Shown here: positions 8,012 to 15,456 of the stretch, piece by piece
Layout of the letters: each line of letters starts with the position of its first letter
Numbering within the stretch: position 1 is the stretch's first letter
Assembly (NCBI GenBank): GCA_964525995.1
Contig: CAZGIM010000018.1
Location: 18,866-82,865, forward strand
Reading direction: 5' to 3'
Origin: CAIVAT01 sp964525995
Lineage (GTDB): Bacteria > Bacteroidota > Bacteroidia > Bacteroidales > FEN-979
Length of the DNA stretch: 64,000 bases
The notes under the pieces: generated by a model
The model's database searches: none
What the model was told of the DNA's origin: nothing
The model's input: only the letters and a program-made list of their open reading frames with translations
Program-made: the position numbers and the translations under genes

Positions 8012-10159
8012 ATGTTGATGATTCACGAAATAGATCTGCGAACCATTATCTTTATTCTGGTGATCACCCATCTGATGCAGATTCTGGTTTTCTATCACCA
8101 GTATCGCATCAATAAAACCTATAAAGGTATCGGATGGTGGTTGATGTGGAGTGCCGCCGAAACTCTCGGCTTTTTTTTCATCCTGTTGAGAGAGATCTTC
8201 CCTTCCCTGGTCCCGATCTTTATCATCCTGCAGAATACCCTGATTATAAGCGGAACGGCATTCATCTATATCGGGGTATCCGTGTTCCTTGACAGAAAGG
8301 TCAATCTGAAGATCCCGGTACTGATTTTCGCTGCTTTTTTCCTCGCCCTGCTTTACTTTTTATTCGTCTCCCCCGATTACAACCTGCGCGTTGTAGTCAT
8401 ATCGTTGACCCTCTCCGTGTTTGCATTCCTGACTGCCTACCGGCTGATCGTTCACAATATCACCTATATCAGAACATCAGCCAATTTCAATGCAGCCATA
8501 TTTGCACTTCACGGGATCGTTTTTTTGTACCGCGCTGTAGCGCTCCTGATTACCAATCCTGCCGAAACCGTTTTCTCATACACTTTCCTGAATTTCCTCC
8601 CCTATTTCGATGCCCTCCTTGTAAGTCTGATCTGGACTTTCGGGTTCATCATCATGGTCAATAACCGTCTGGCAGCCGAAATCTCCGAAGCCAAAGAGGG
8701 ACTCCAGAAAATCTTCAGCACCAGTCCCGATGCCTCCATCCTCACCACACTTAAAGACGGCTTGATCATCGATGTAAACGACGGGTACACCACCTTAACC
8801 GGCTATACAAGGGAAGAACTGATTGGGAAATCAACACGGGATTTTGGGATCTGGAAAGATTTTAATGAACGGTCGAAAGTGATTGAAATTACCCGTAATG
8901 AGGGTCAGTGCGACAATTACGAAGCCGTTTTCATCTGCAAAGATGGCAGAGAGATAACCGGACTCATGTCGGCCAATATTTTCCACCTGCAGGGGGTTCC
9001 CCATTTGATCAGCATCACGCGCGACATTTCAAAGCGAAAAATGATGGAAGAGTCATTGCGGGAGTCCAACGCTTTTCTCGAAAACCTGATTAATTACGCC
9101 AACGCCCCGATCATCGTTTGGGATCCCCGTTTCCTGATCACCCGGTTCAATAACGCTTTCGAATTTCTCACCGGATACACAGAAGCTGAGGTAAAAGGAA
9201 AATCACTGGAGATCTTGTTCCCTTCTGAACTGGCTGATTATTCGATGACGCTGATCCGCAAGACGCTCACAGGCGAACGTTGGGAATCGGTCGAAATTAT
9301 AATCAAGCACAACGACCAGTCGCTTCGGACGGTATTGTGGAACTCGGCCACCATATTCGGTCCCGACGGAGTCACACCGGTCGCCACAATTGCACAGGGG
9401 CATGATATCACCAAGCGAAAACAAGCAGAAGAGGTAATCAACCTTAAAAACCGGGAGTTGCAGGAGACTAATGCTGAAAAGGATAAGTTCTTCTCCATCC
9501 TGGCACATGACCTGCGGAACCCTTTCAACGCACTTTTAGGTTATACCGAACTGCTCATCGAAGAGTACGATTCACTCTCACCCGCCGACATTACCACAGC
9601 CATCAGCAGCCTGAGGAAATCATCGTTGAACCTTTACCGGCTGCTTGAAAACCTCCTCGAATGGTCGCGTATCCAACGCGGCTCTATATCCTTTGACCCC
9701 CGGCCGGTAAACCTCCGGACGATTGTAAACGAAATACACGATATCGTTTCAGAATCTGCCTCAAAAAAGCAGATCACCATCCAAATTGACATTCCTGATG
9801 ATATCGCGGTCATTGCTGATCCGCACATGGTCTCAACAATTATCCGGAACCTTGTCTTCAACGCTATTAAATTTACCCGCGATGGGGGAAAAATCATGCT
9901 GAGTGCACATGTTGACGACTCCTCCTTCGTGGAAATCAGGATTGAAGATAACGGCATCGGAATGTCGCGGGAAATCCTGAATAATCTCTTCAGACTCGAC
10001 GGCAAATCCAACCGCCCGGGCACCGCGGGAGAAGCCAGCACCGGCCTCGGATTGATCATTTGTAAAGACTTCGTCGACAAACATGGCGGAAGGATCAGCG
10101 TCACCAGCACTGAAGGAGCCGGCAGTACCTTTACCGTCACCTTTCAGAGATCGCTCTGA
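8012..10159 (+). CDS. Membrane sensor histidine kinase with two PAS domains
   Basis: From the ATG at 8012 the protein has about 715 residues; a TTG at 7991 would add seven. The first about 220 residues hold seven hydrophobic segments, an integral-membrane sensing region. Two PAS domains follow (about 230-350 and 355-475, each with a TGYT element and a PAC-like C-terminal 'ISITRDISKRK' or 'IAQGHDITKRK'). A HisKA domain has the phosphorylated His in ILAHDLRNPFN (His 499 from 8012), and the HATPase shows the N box NLVFNAIKFT, EDNGIGM and GLGLIICKDF. There is no receiver domain and no adjacent response regulator, so it is an orphan kinase here. The signal is unknown. Confidence 0.92.
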   Translation: MLMIHEIDLRTIIFILVITHLMQILVFYHQYRINKTYKGIGWWLMWSAAETLGFFFILLREIFPSLVPIFIILQNTLIISGTAFIYIGVSVFLDRKVNLKIPVLIFAAFFLALLYFLFVSPDYNLRVVVISLTLSVFAFLTAYRLIVHNITYIRTSANFNAAIFALHGIVFLYRAVALLITNPAETVFSYTFLNFLPYFDALLVSLIWTFGFIIMVNNRLAAEISEAKEGLQKIFSTSPDASILTTLKDGLIIDVNDGYTTLTGYTREELIGKSTRDFGIWKDFNERSKVIEITRNEGQCDNYEAVFICKDGREITGLMSANIFHLQGVPHLISITRDISKRKMMEESLRESNAFLENLINYANAPIIVWDPRFLITRFNNAFEFLTGYTEAEVKGKSLEILFPSELADYSMTLIRKTLTGERWESVEIIIKHNDQSLRTVLWNSATIFGPDGVTPVATIAQGHDITKRKQAEEVINLKNRELQETNAEKDKFFSILAHDLRNPFNALLGYTELLIEEYDSLSPADITTAISSLRKSSLNLYRLLENLLEWSRIQRGSISFDPRPVNLRTIVNEIHDIVSESASKKQITIQIDIPDDIAVIADPHMVSTIIRNLVFNAIKFTRDGGKIMLSAHVDDSSFVEIRIEDNGIGMSREILNNLFRLDGKSNRPGTAGEASTGLGLIICKDFVDKHGGRISVTSTEGAGSTFTVTFQRSL

Positions 10160-10313
10160 CCTGAACGGTTCCCCGGTATCCTCAACCACCACATCACTTC
10201 AGTATCTGAACAAGGAATTTTACCCGGTTCCAGATCTCATGTCCATACACTATATCAACCGGATAATCTGAATTCTGAATCATAGGTTTGAACCGGAAAA
10301 ATGTATTCCATTT

Positions 10314-10345
10314 TTTGATTTTTTGACTTTAATCCCGTATTTTCG
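10314..10345 (+). promoter_or_regulatory. Predicted promoter upstream of the PhnB remnant and gene 10565
   Basis: TTTG (10314-10317) is followed after 20 bases by TATTTTCG (10338-10345), one mismatch from TAnnTTTG. It would transcribe the remnant, the hairpin and the gene at 10565. Confidence 0.5.
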
Positions 10346-10360
10346 CAAAACCTAACATAT

Positions 10361-10450
10361 GGAATGTTCCGGGGAGATTATTTCGGAATGTTCATGGATA
10401 AGTTCGGGATCAACTGGATGATCAGTTACGCAACCGGGCAGCAAAAATAA
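10361..10450 (+). pseudogene. C-terminal remnant of a PhnB-like VOC protein
   Basis: In the frame ending at the TAA 10448-10450 the sequence reads GMFRGDYFGMFMDKFGINWM and then ISYATGQQK. The pattern '(W/R)GDYFGMFxDKFGxxWM' is the conserved C-terminal end of PhnB-like glyoxalase/VOC proteins. Nothing upstream in this frame resembles the rest of that family (about 140 residues), so only the tail survives. An internal ATG at 10364 could start a 28-residue peptide, but I read it as a decayed gene end. Confidence 0.65.
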
Positions 10451-10458
10451 GCAACACT

Positions 10459-10528
10459 TCCGGCGCCGGCCGCGATTCTTCACTTGACCTTCTTCAAAAA
10501 AGGAGGTTGATTTCCGGCCGGCGCCGGA
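10459..10528 (+). promoter_or_regulatory. 14-bp GC-rich inverted repeat in the 5' leader of gene 10565
   Basis: TCCGGCGCCGGCCG (10459-10472) and CGGCCGGCGCCGGA (10515-10528) are perfect reverse complements separated by 42 bases. The loop contains an AGGAGG (10501-10506) like the true Shine-Dalgarno AGGAGG that precedes the ATG at 10565. In RNA this would be a very stable hairpin. No U-tract follows, so it is a poor intrinsic terminator; a stabilising or regulatory leader structure is more likely. Confidence 0.7.
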
Positions 10529-10564
10529 CTTTTCCATAAAACCAACCAAAAAAAAGGAGGAATT

Positions 10565-11050
10565 ATGACCCAACCAAATGAAAAGGACCCTGTATGTTGT
10601 CCTGAGTTTGATCCCATCCCCTGGGACGATAAATTGTTCGAATGGGAACACAAGCGATTCATTAAAGATCACATTTGCACATTGTTTTATATGCCACTCA
10701 ACTTCGGGAAGGTAATGAAACGGATGAATGCAAAGGTAACTGCCGCGGGGGCCGCCATGCCCGACTGGCTCTGTCTTTCTGACCATACCTCCCAATGGAA
10801 CATGGATGTATATCTTGCAGTGGATAAAGAGGTACCCGGTGCAGAGAACACCACGCTGAGCGGGAAATATTACAGCAAGGTGTACGAAGGGCCCTTCGGA
10901 AATACCGGAAAGTGGTGCAAAGACTACGAATCTATCGCTAAATCGAAAGGCCTGACCCTTAAAAAGTGGTTTATGTGGTACACCACCTGCCCGAAATGCG
11001 CTAAAAAATATGGAAAAAACTATGTGGTGATCGTAGGCGAAATTGCCTGA
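10565..11050 (+). CDS. Conserved small cytoplasmic protein with C-terminal CPKC motif
   Basis: The 161-residue protein has no signal or membrane segment. It contains many aromatic and cysteine residues, a central LSDHTSQWNMDVYLAVDKEV region and a C-terminal YTTCPKCAKKYGKNYVVIVG with a CxxC pair. Related proteins in bacteria and archaea are commonly labelled 'hydrolase' without biochemical support; the CxxC could bind metal or be redox-active. The start is well fixed by a strong AGGAGG five bases before the ATG, unusual in this window and suggesting high expression. Function is unknown. Confidence 0.8.
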   Translation: MTQPNEKDPVCCPEFDPIPWDDKLFEWEHKRFIKDHICTLFYMPLNFGKVMKRMNAKVTAAGAAMPDWLCLSDHTSQWNMDVYLAVDKEVPGAENTTLSGKYYSKVYEGPFGNTGKWCKDYESIAKSKGLTLKKWFMWYTTCPKCAKKYGKNYVVIVGEIA

Positions 11051-11101
11051 AGCCTTTCTGAAAATAATTGTTTTCTTGTTCCATTTAAAATTGTCTTGAA
11101 A

Positions 11102-12526
11102 ATGAAAATCAAGAGTGTTCTTCTTTTGTATATTCCCCTGTTCCTTTGGGGATGTAACCAATCATCCCGCGAAAACCGGGAATTTGCCGCAGTAAGCCAG
11201 GTTGAAACGGGTAAAGCCGTATCCGTTATGGTTACCGCATACAGTACCACCCTGATAGCTAACGGCACCGATCAGACCCGTCTGAGGATCGCAGTCATCG
11301 ACAGCCTCAGCCGTGAAATAACCACCGCCGGAGATTCACTCCGGGTTTTTATTACCGGCGACGGATCTGTAAAAAATCCTGACGGGACCTCACCGGTTAT
11401 GAAAACCGATACGGGTGGTAAGGTCTATGCCGCTTGTAAGCTCGACAAAGGGATCTGCCGCCTGGTCTTCGTTGCGGGGAAAAAGCCCGACAAGATTAAA
11501 CTTGAAGTGAAATCGGGTAAGCTCTGGCCGGGCGGTCACGAAATTCACACCCTTCCGGCCGGTTTTGTTATGATGGAACCACGCGGGGAACAACTCCCCG
11601 TGACGATCAAACCTATCGACGGGATGATAGGGGCCGATATCTCCTTTCTTCCCCAGATTGAAGCAAAAGGGACGAAATTCAAGGAGAACGGAGTTGAAGC
11701 CGATGCCATCAACCTGTTGAAAAAGCACGGATTCAATTATATCAGGCTCCGGATTTTTGTCGAACCCGCAAACGAAAAAGGGTATGCTCCCGGGGATGGA
11801 TTCTGCGACCTGAATCATACGCTTGCCATGGCAAAACGGATCAAAGAAGCCGGTATGAAACTGCTTCTCGATTTCCACTACAGCGACTACTGGGCCGACC
11901 CGCAGCAGCAGTTCAAACCGCTGGCCTGGAGTTCCCTTGGTTTTGAGGCACTCAGGGATACCGTCCGAAGTTATACCATCCGGGTACTTTCAGCTTTGAA
12001 AAACCAGGGTACTCCTCCCGATATGGTCCAGGTGGGCAACGAAATTAACCACGGCATCCTTTGGCCCGACGGACATATCTCCAATCCCGACAACCTGGCA
12101 ACGCTGCTGAAAGCCGGCGTTGAGGGAGTCGAAACCGTTGCACCGGCAACTCCGGTGATGATGCATTTAGCCTTAGGCGGTCAGAACGATGAAGCCCGTT
12201 TCTGGCTGAATAATATGATTGCCCGCGGAGTGCGCTTCGACATCATCGGTATCTCTTTCTATCCCCGGTGGCACGGCACTCTTGAAGACCTGAAGTCGAA
12301 CCTTGGGGATTTGTGCAAACGGTATCACAAACCAATTAACGTGGCAGAGTACTCCGACTTCAAAAAACAGGTTCACGATATCGTCTTCGGTTTGCCCGAC
12401 GGCCAGGGAAAGGGTGCCTGCATCTGGGAACCACTCAACGCCTGGAGCGGACTCTTTGACCGTGAAAATAACGTGAAACCGCTGATGTTGACATACGACT
12501 CACTTGCCCGTCAATACCTCAGATAA
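11102..12526 (+). CDS. Arabinogalactan endo-beta-1,4-galactanase, GH53 lipoprotein
   Basis: The protein (474 residues) starts with a lipoprotein signal ending LFLWGC, so it should sit on the periplasmic or outer face. Residues about 35-165 look like an invasin/Ig-like strand-rich module. From about 175 the GH53 domain begins with GADISFLPQIEAKG and continues through YIRLRIFVEP and LLLDFHYSDYWADP. The acid/base Glu is in VQVGNEINHG (Glu 314) and the probable nucleophile in NVAEYSD (Glu 416). GH53 enzymes cleave beta-1,4-galactan side chains of pectin. I prefer the ATG at 11102 over an in-frame TTG two codons earlier. No SusC/D pair is adjacent, so this is not a full polysaccharide utilisation locus. 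Confidence 0.9.
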   Translation: MKIKSVLLLYIPLFLWGCNQSSRENREFAAVSQVETGKAVSVMVTAYSTTLIANGTDQTRLRIAVIDSLSREITTAGDSLRVFITGDGSVKNPDGTSPVMKTDTGGKVYAACKLDKGICRLVFVAGKKPDKIKLEVKSGKLWPGGHEIHTLPAGFVMMEPRGEQLPVTIKPIDGMIGADISFLPQIEAKGTKFKENGVEADAINLLKKHGFNYIRLRIFVEPANEKGYAPGDGFCDLNHTLAMAKRIKEAGMKLLLDFHYSDYWADPQQQFKPLAWSSLGFEALRDTVRSYTIRVLSALKNQGTPPDMVQVGNEINHGILWPDGHISNPDNLATLLKAGVEGVETVAPATPVMMHLALGGQNDEARFWLNNMIARGVRFDIIGISFYPRWHGTLEDLKSNLGDLCKRYHKPINVAEYSDFKKQVHDIVFGLPDGQGKGACIWEPLNAWSGLFDRENNVKPLMLTYDSLARQYLR

Positions 12527-12544
12527 TCCCGGAATCCGGACGTC

Positions 12545-12580
12545 ATTCGTAAATCGTAAATCATGTTCAATCGTAAATTT
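12545..12580. repeat. ATTTACGATTG-family intergenic repeat
   Basis: Reverse-orientation copies: CGTAAATCGTAAATCATG followed by TTCAATCGTAAAT. Same family as 4111-4294, 26744-26772, 54221-54260, 54689-54806 and 56022-56034. It lies just 3' of the galactanase gene. Confidence 0.75.
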
Positions 12581-12668
12581 TAAACGTTCACTTAAACATG
12601 TCGGTTTTTTCCAATTCCATTAAAAAATGCCGGGGTAGTTTTGCATGGTAACCATTAAAATCGATACC

Positions 12669-13040
12669 ATGAAACAATTGATCAGTTTTTTTGAGATTCC
12701 CGCGGCCGACTTCGACCGGGCCGTGAACTTTTATGAAAAGGTATTTGAAGTGAGCCTGTCGCGCTGCGCGTGCGGTGAGGAAAAGATGGCCTTTTTCCCC
12801 GATCCCGAAACAGGTCCCAGAGGTGCTGTCATTTCTGCCAAAGGATTCGATCCTTCACCTCACGGGATCATCATCAGTTTCATTGTTGACCGGATAGAGA
12901 CTGTGATCGGACGGGCTATTTCCAATGGAGGTAAGATTTTTATCCCAAAAACCAGGATCGAAGCCGAAGGACAGGGTTATTTCGCCCTGTTTTACGATTG
13001 TGAAGGCAACAGAATAGGATTGCACAGCTACAATGAATGA
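12669..13040 (+). CDS. VOC family (glyoxalase/bleomycin-resistance fold) protein
   Basis: The protein shows the beta-alpha-beta-beta-beta VOC pattern: FFEIPAADFDRAVNFYEKVF at the start, a central hydrophobic strand IIISFIVDRIE, and the closing GYFALFYDCEGNRIGLHS, where the C-terminal strand often supplies a metal ligand. It has about 123 residues, a usual length for one VOC unit. I choose the ATG at 12669 because a TAGTTTTG -7-like box (12636-12643) would place the transcript start after the upstream in-frame ATG at 12645. The substrate is unknown; the AraC regulator that follows may control it. Confidence 0.85.
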   Translation: MKQLISFFEIPAADFDRAVNFYEKVFEVSLSRCACGEEKMAFFPDPETGPRGAVISAKGFDPSPHGIIISFIVDRIETVIGRAISNGGKIFIPKTRIEAEGQGYFALFYDCEGNRIGLHSYNE

Positions 13041-13131
13041 CCATGGTCAAACATCCGCTTTTACTGAATCAACATCCGATCTGCCTGATTGCTCTTTATA
13101 CCGTAATTTTGTGATCCTATATCCATTCTGA

Positions 13132-13932
13132 ATGACGTGCAGAATCATTCGACCGGCCGGAATTCTTGCCGGAGTGATCGACTACTTTTGGATCGTCGAA
13201 CACTCCGGCAACCGGATTTTCCATCGTGAAATCGTATATCCGCAGCTGTTCCCCGAAATGATATTTTACTTTGGAACGCGTTTCATACAACACCGGGCCG
13301 ACGGCACTTCGGAACTTCTGCCGCAGAGCTGCATCTGCGGATTGAAGGATCGCTATGTTCATGTTGAAGCATCCGGCGAATTTGGCCTTCTGGGTGTGGT
13401 GTTCCACCCGCATACCGCAAGACAGGTACTGGGTATCCCGGTGAATGAACTGCGCAATAATATCATTTCGTTGCCGAACTGGCTGGGAAGAACAGGCTCG
13501 GAATTGGAAGAACGGGTGTTCCTGGCGTCAGGTCATGATGACCGTATTGCCATCCTGGAGGCTTTCTTTTTGGGACGACTTGCCGAGCCATTGTACGATC
13601 AGCAAAGGATCGCAACCTGCATCGGACAACTGCAAAATACACCGTGGGCGGTTTCGCTGAAAGAACTTGCAGGTAATGCCTGCCTCAGCGAACGTCAGTT
13701 CGAACGTGTCTTTGCCGGATTTGCCGGAACCACTCCAAAACAGTTTCACCGGATTGCAAGACTGAACCACGCTATTACAATCGGAGCCCGCCGGCACTTT
13801 AATCTAACCTCTATCGCTTTGGCTTCCGGATATTACGACCAGGCTCATTTCAACAAGGAATTCAGGGAGATGACCGGACTTTCGCCCCGGCAATTCTTCG
13901 GAATGTCGTGCGATATGGAATCAGCTTTCTGA
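13132..13932 (+). CDS. AraC-family transcriptional regulator with DUF6597-like N-terminus
   Basis: This 266-residue regulator has an N-terminal beta-rich region (about 1-115: IDYFWIVEHSG, YPQLFPEMIFYFGT, GVVFHPHTARQVLG) typical of DUF6597-type AraC proteins. The C-terminal AraC HTH pair (about 170-262) shows LKELAGNACLSERQFERVF and then IALASGYYDQAHFNKEFREM ahead of TGLSPRQF. A TAATTTTG box lies at 13104-13111. It sits 91 bases after the VOC gene and is followed by a convergent OsmC gene, suggesting a small stress or xenobiotic response group, which is inference only. Confidence 0.9.
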   Translation: MTCRIIRPAGILAGVIDYFWIVEHSGNRIFHREIVYPQLFPEMIFYFGTRFIQHRADGTSELLPQSCICGLKDRYVHVEASGEFGLLGVVFHPHTARQVLGIPVNELRNNIISLPNWLGRTGSELEERVFLASGHDDRIAILEAFFLGRLAEPLYDQQRIATCIGQLQNTPWAVSLKELAGNACLSERQFERVFAGFAGTTPKQFHRIARLNHAITIGARRHFNLTSIALASGYYDQAHFNKEFREMTGLSPRQFFGMSCDMESAF

Positions 13933-13980
13933 CCGGCTTCCAGCTATTATAGCTCATGGTGGCCGGGTCTGTAATACTTC

Positions 13981-14412
13981 TTACGGTTTCCGGACTTCAC
14001 AACGGGTGACGATTTCCACATTTCCTTTGATCATGGCCCAAACCGGGCACATCGAGTCTTTGGCCATATGAATTGCTTTTAGCATATCCTGGTTGGTTAC
14101 ATCGGGTGATGTAACGACAAATTCCATTTCGATTCTGCTGAATGCCATGGGAAGGGTCTCCTGCCTGGTTCCCGTTGCCCTGATGGTCATTCCGGTGACG
14201 GTTTTGTTCATTTTCCGCAACAAAACGGCAATGGCAGTTCCGCTGCACCCGGAAAAGCTTAGCAGGAGCATTTCAAGCCCGGTGTAACCGTTTCCCCCAC
14301 CTAAAGGCGGAAAATAGTCCATGATCACTTCGGAGTTATCTCTCGATTTACCGGAGAATTGGATTTTTTGATCGATTAGTTTTACTTCAGTCGACAAGTG
14401 CTGGTGTTCCAT
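13981..14412 (-). CDS. OsmC family peroxide-detoxification protein
   Basis: The 143-residue protein has the two OsmC/Ohr cysteines in the expected context: LLSFSGCSGTAIAVLLRKM (about residue 56) and DSMCPVWAMI (about 121). These family proteins reduce organic peroxides through the Cys pair, taking electrons from lipoyl or dihydrolipoamide partners. The central GLEMLLLSFSGC helix is typical of the YhfA/OsmC branch rather than Ohr. It is convergent with the AraC regulator. Confidence 0.9.
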   Translation of the reverse strand: MEHQHLSTEVKLIDQKIQFSGKSRDNSEVIMDYFPPLGGGNGYTGLEMLLLSFSGCSGTAIAVLLRKMNKTVTGMTIRATGTRQETLPMAFSRIEMEFVVTSPDVTNQDMLKAIHMAKDSMCPVWAMIKGNVEIVTRCEVRKP

Positions 14413-14744
14413 GATCTGTTCAGATTAATATGGTGATTGTAAGTCCCTATTTATAATTTCTGATAGAAGTCAGAAGGCCTTCAAAGTAACTTTACCTTCG
14501 GGTACAAAAGTACGGTCTGTTCTGTTTCCCACCAAATTTTTCCTTGCCCGCACATAGTTCTGAAAGACCCGGATTTCCATATATTACAACATCTTTTCCC
14601 GAAATTGTAACCCGCGGCCTGCCGGATCTATGCAATTTTGCATCGTCAACCGAAACCAGTACCTGCTTGTTACTTTTACCCGGGAATGGTAGCGGAACCT
14701 TTAAAAAGATCTTGATACAAACCATTAAAACAAACAAGAATAAC
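14413..14744. other. Intergenic region; possible GIN-domain remnant on the minus strand
   Basis: This 332-base divergent gap holds no confident gene. On the minus strand (about 14492-14690) one frame reads VLVSVDDAKLHRSG, then RVTISGKDVVIYGNPGLSEL, which resembles the C-terminal repeats of GIN/DUF2807 proteins; no proper start or upstream domain exists, so at most it is a decayed fragment. No promoter stands out. Confidence 0.35.
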
Positions 14745-15341
14745 ATGAAAACAACCGTAACATATCTGACTGCTGTATTAGTCAGTATCCTCATCGCAGG
14801 AACCGCTTTTGCCCAGACTACCTGGAATCTTGATAAGTCGCATTCCAATGTTAAATTCTCCGTAACCCACCTGGTCATTTCGGAAGTTGAAGGTCATTTC
14901 AAAACCTTCAATGGGACTATGACCGCTTCAAAACCCGACTTCACCGATGCAAAAATCGATTTCTCAGTCGATATTGCCAGTATCAACACCGACAATGAAC
15001 AGCGTGATACCCACCTGAAATCGGACGACTTCTTCAACGCCGAAAAATTTCCAGTAATGACCTTCAAAAGTGTTCTGATGCGGAAAATAAGCGGCAACAA
15101 GTATGAACTACTCGGAAACCTGACCATCCGCGATGTGACCAAACCGGTGAAATTCACTGTGGTTTATGGCGGTACTGTGAAGGATCCCTGGGGCAACACT
15201 AAAGCCGGCTTTAAAGCCACAGCCACCATCAACCGGCTGGAATACGGATTGAAATGGAATACCCTGACCGAAGCCGGCGGCGCTGTAGTCGGTTCTGATG
15301 TGAATATTACCTTGAATGTCGAAATGGTCCAGGCGAAATGA
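14745..15341 (+). CDS. YceI family periplasmic lipocalin-like protein
   Basis: From the ATG at 14745 the protein has 198 residues, with a signal peptide (VLVSILIAGTAFAQ) and a YceI fold: TTWNLDKSHSNVKFSVTHLV, then DAKIDFSVDIASINTDNEQR and HLKSDDFFNAEKFPVMTFKS, and GNLTIRDVTKPVKF. YceI proteins bind isoprenoid or amphiphilic molecules in the periplasm. Codons upstream of 14745 are open but do not resemble the family, so the shorter start is right. It ends at a strong terminator (15365-15399). Confidence 0.93.
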   Translation: MKTTVTYLTAVLVSILIAGTAFAQTTWNLDKSHSNVKFSVTHLVISEVEGHFKTFNGTMTASKPDFTDAKIDFSVDIASINTDNEQRDTHLKSDDFFNAEKFPVMTFKSVLMRKISGNKYELLGNLTIRDVTKPVKFTVVYGGTVKDPWGNTKAGFKATATINRLEYGLKWNTLTEAGGAVVGSDVNITLNVEMVQAK

Positions 15342-15364
15342 TTTTATCACATGTTCAGTGAGGG

Positions 15365-15399
15365 GAGGGTGATACATGAACGTGTCACCCTCTTTTTTT
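15365..15399 (+). terminator. Rho-independent terminator after yceI-like gene
   Basis: GAGGGTGA (15365-15372) pairs with TCACCCTC (15385-15392), with a 12-base loop that can extend the stem, followed by seven T (15393-15399). Confidence 0.9.
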
Positions 15400-15409
15400 G
15401 TCGATCATA

Positions 15410-15441
15410 TTTGATGCAAATATTATAATTCAGTATATTTG
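15410..15441 (+). promoter_or_regulatory. Strong predicted promoter of the IgGFc/FISUMP surface protein
   Basis: TTTG (15410-15413), 20 bases, then TATATTTG (15434-15441): a perfect match to the Bacteroidota -33/-7 consensus. The predicted start near 15444 leaves about 13 bases before the ATG at 15457 and rules out the in-frame TTG at 15439 as the start. Confidence 0.8.
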
Positions 15442-15456
15442 TCAGGAGCAGTGATC

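Larger units (their letters stand above)
10160..10564 (+). other. Intergenic region with promoter, gene remnant and GC-rich hairpin
   Basis: This 405-base stretch holds, in order, a promoter (10314-10345), a C-terminal fragment of a PhnB-like protein (10361-10450), a 14-bp perfect inverted repeat (10459-10528) and a strong Shine-Dalgarno before the gene at 10565. Confidence 0.7.

Noticed and set aside
10352..11161. 269-codon minus-strand frame over gene 10565
   Set aside because: Overlaps the plus gene that has a strong Shine-Dalgarno and a family-like sequence; the antisense product is without motif.
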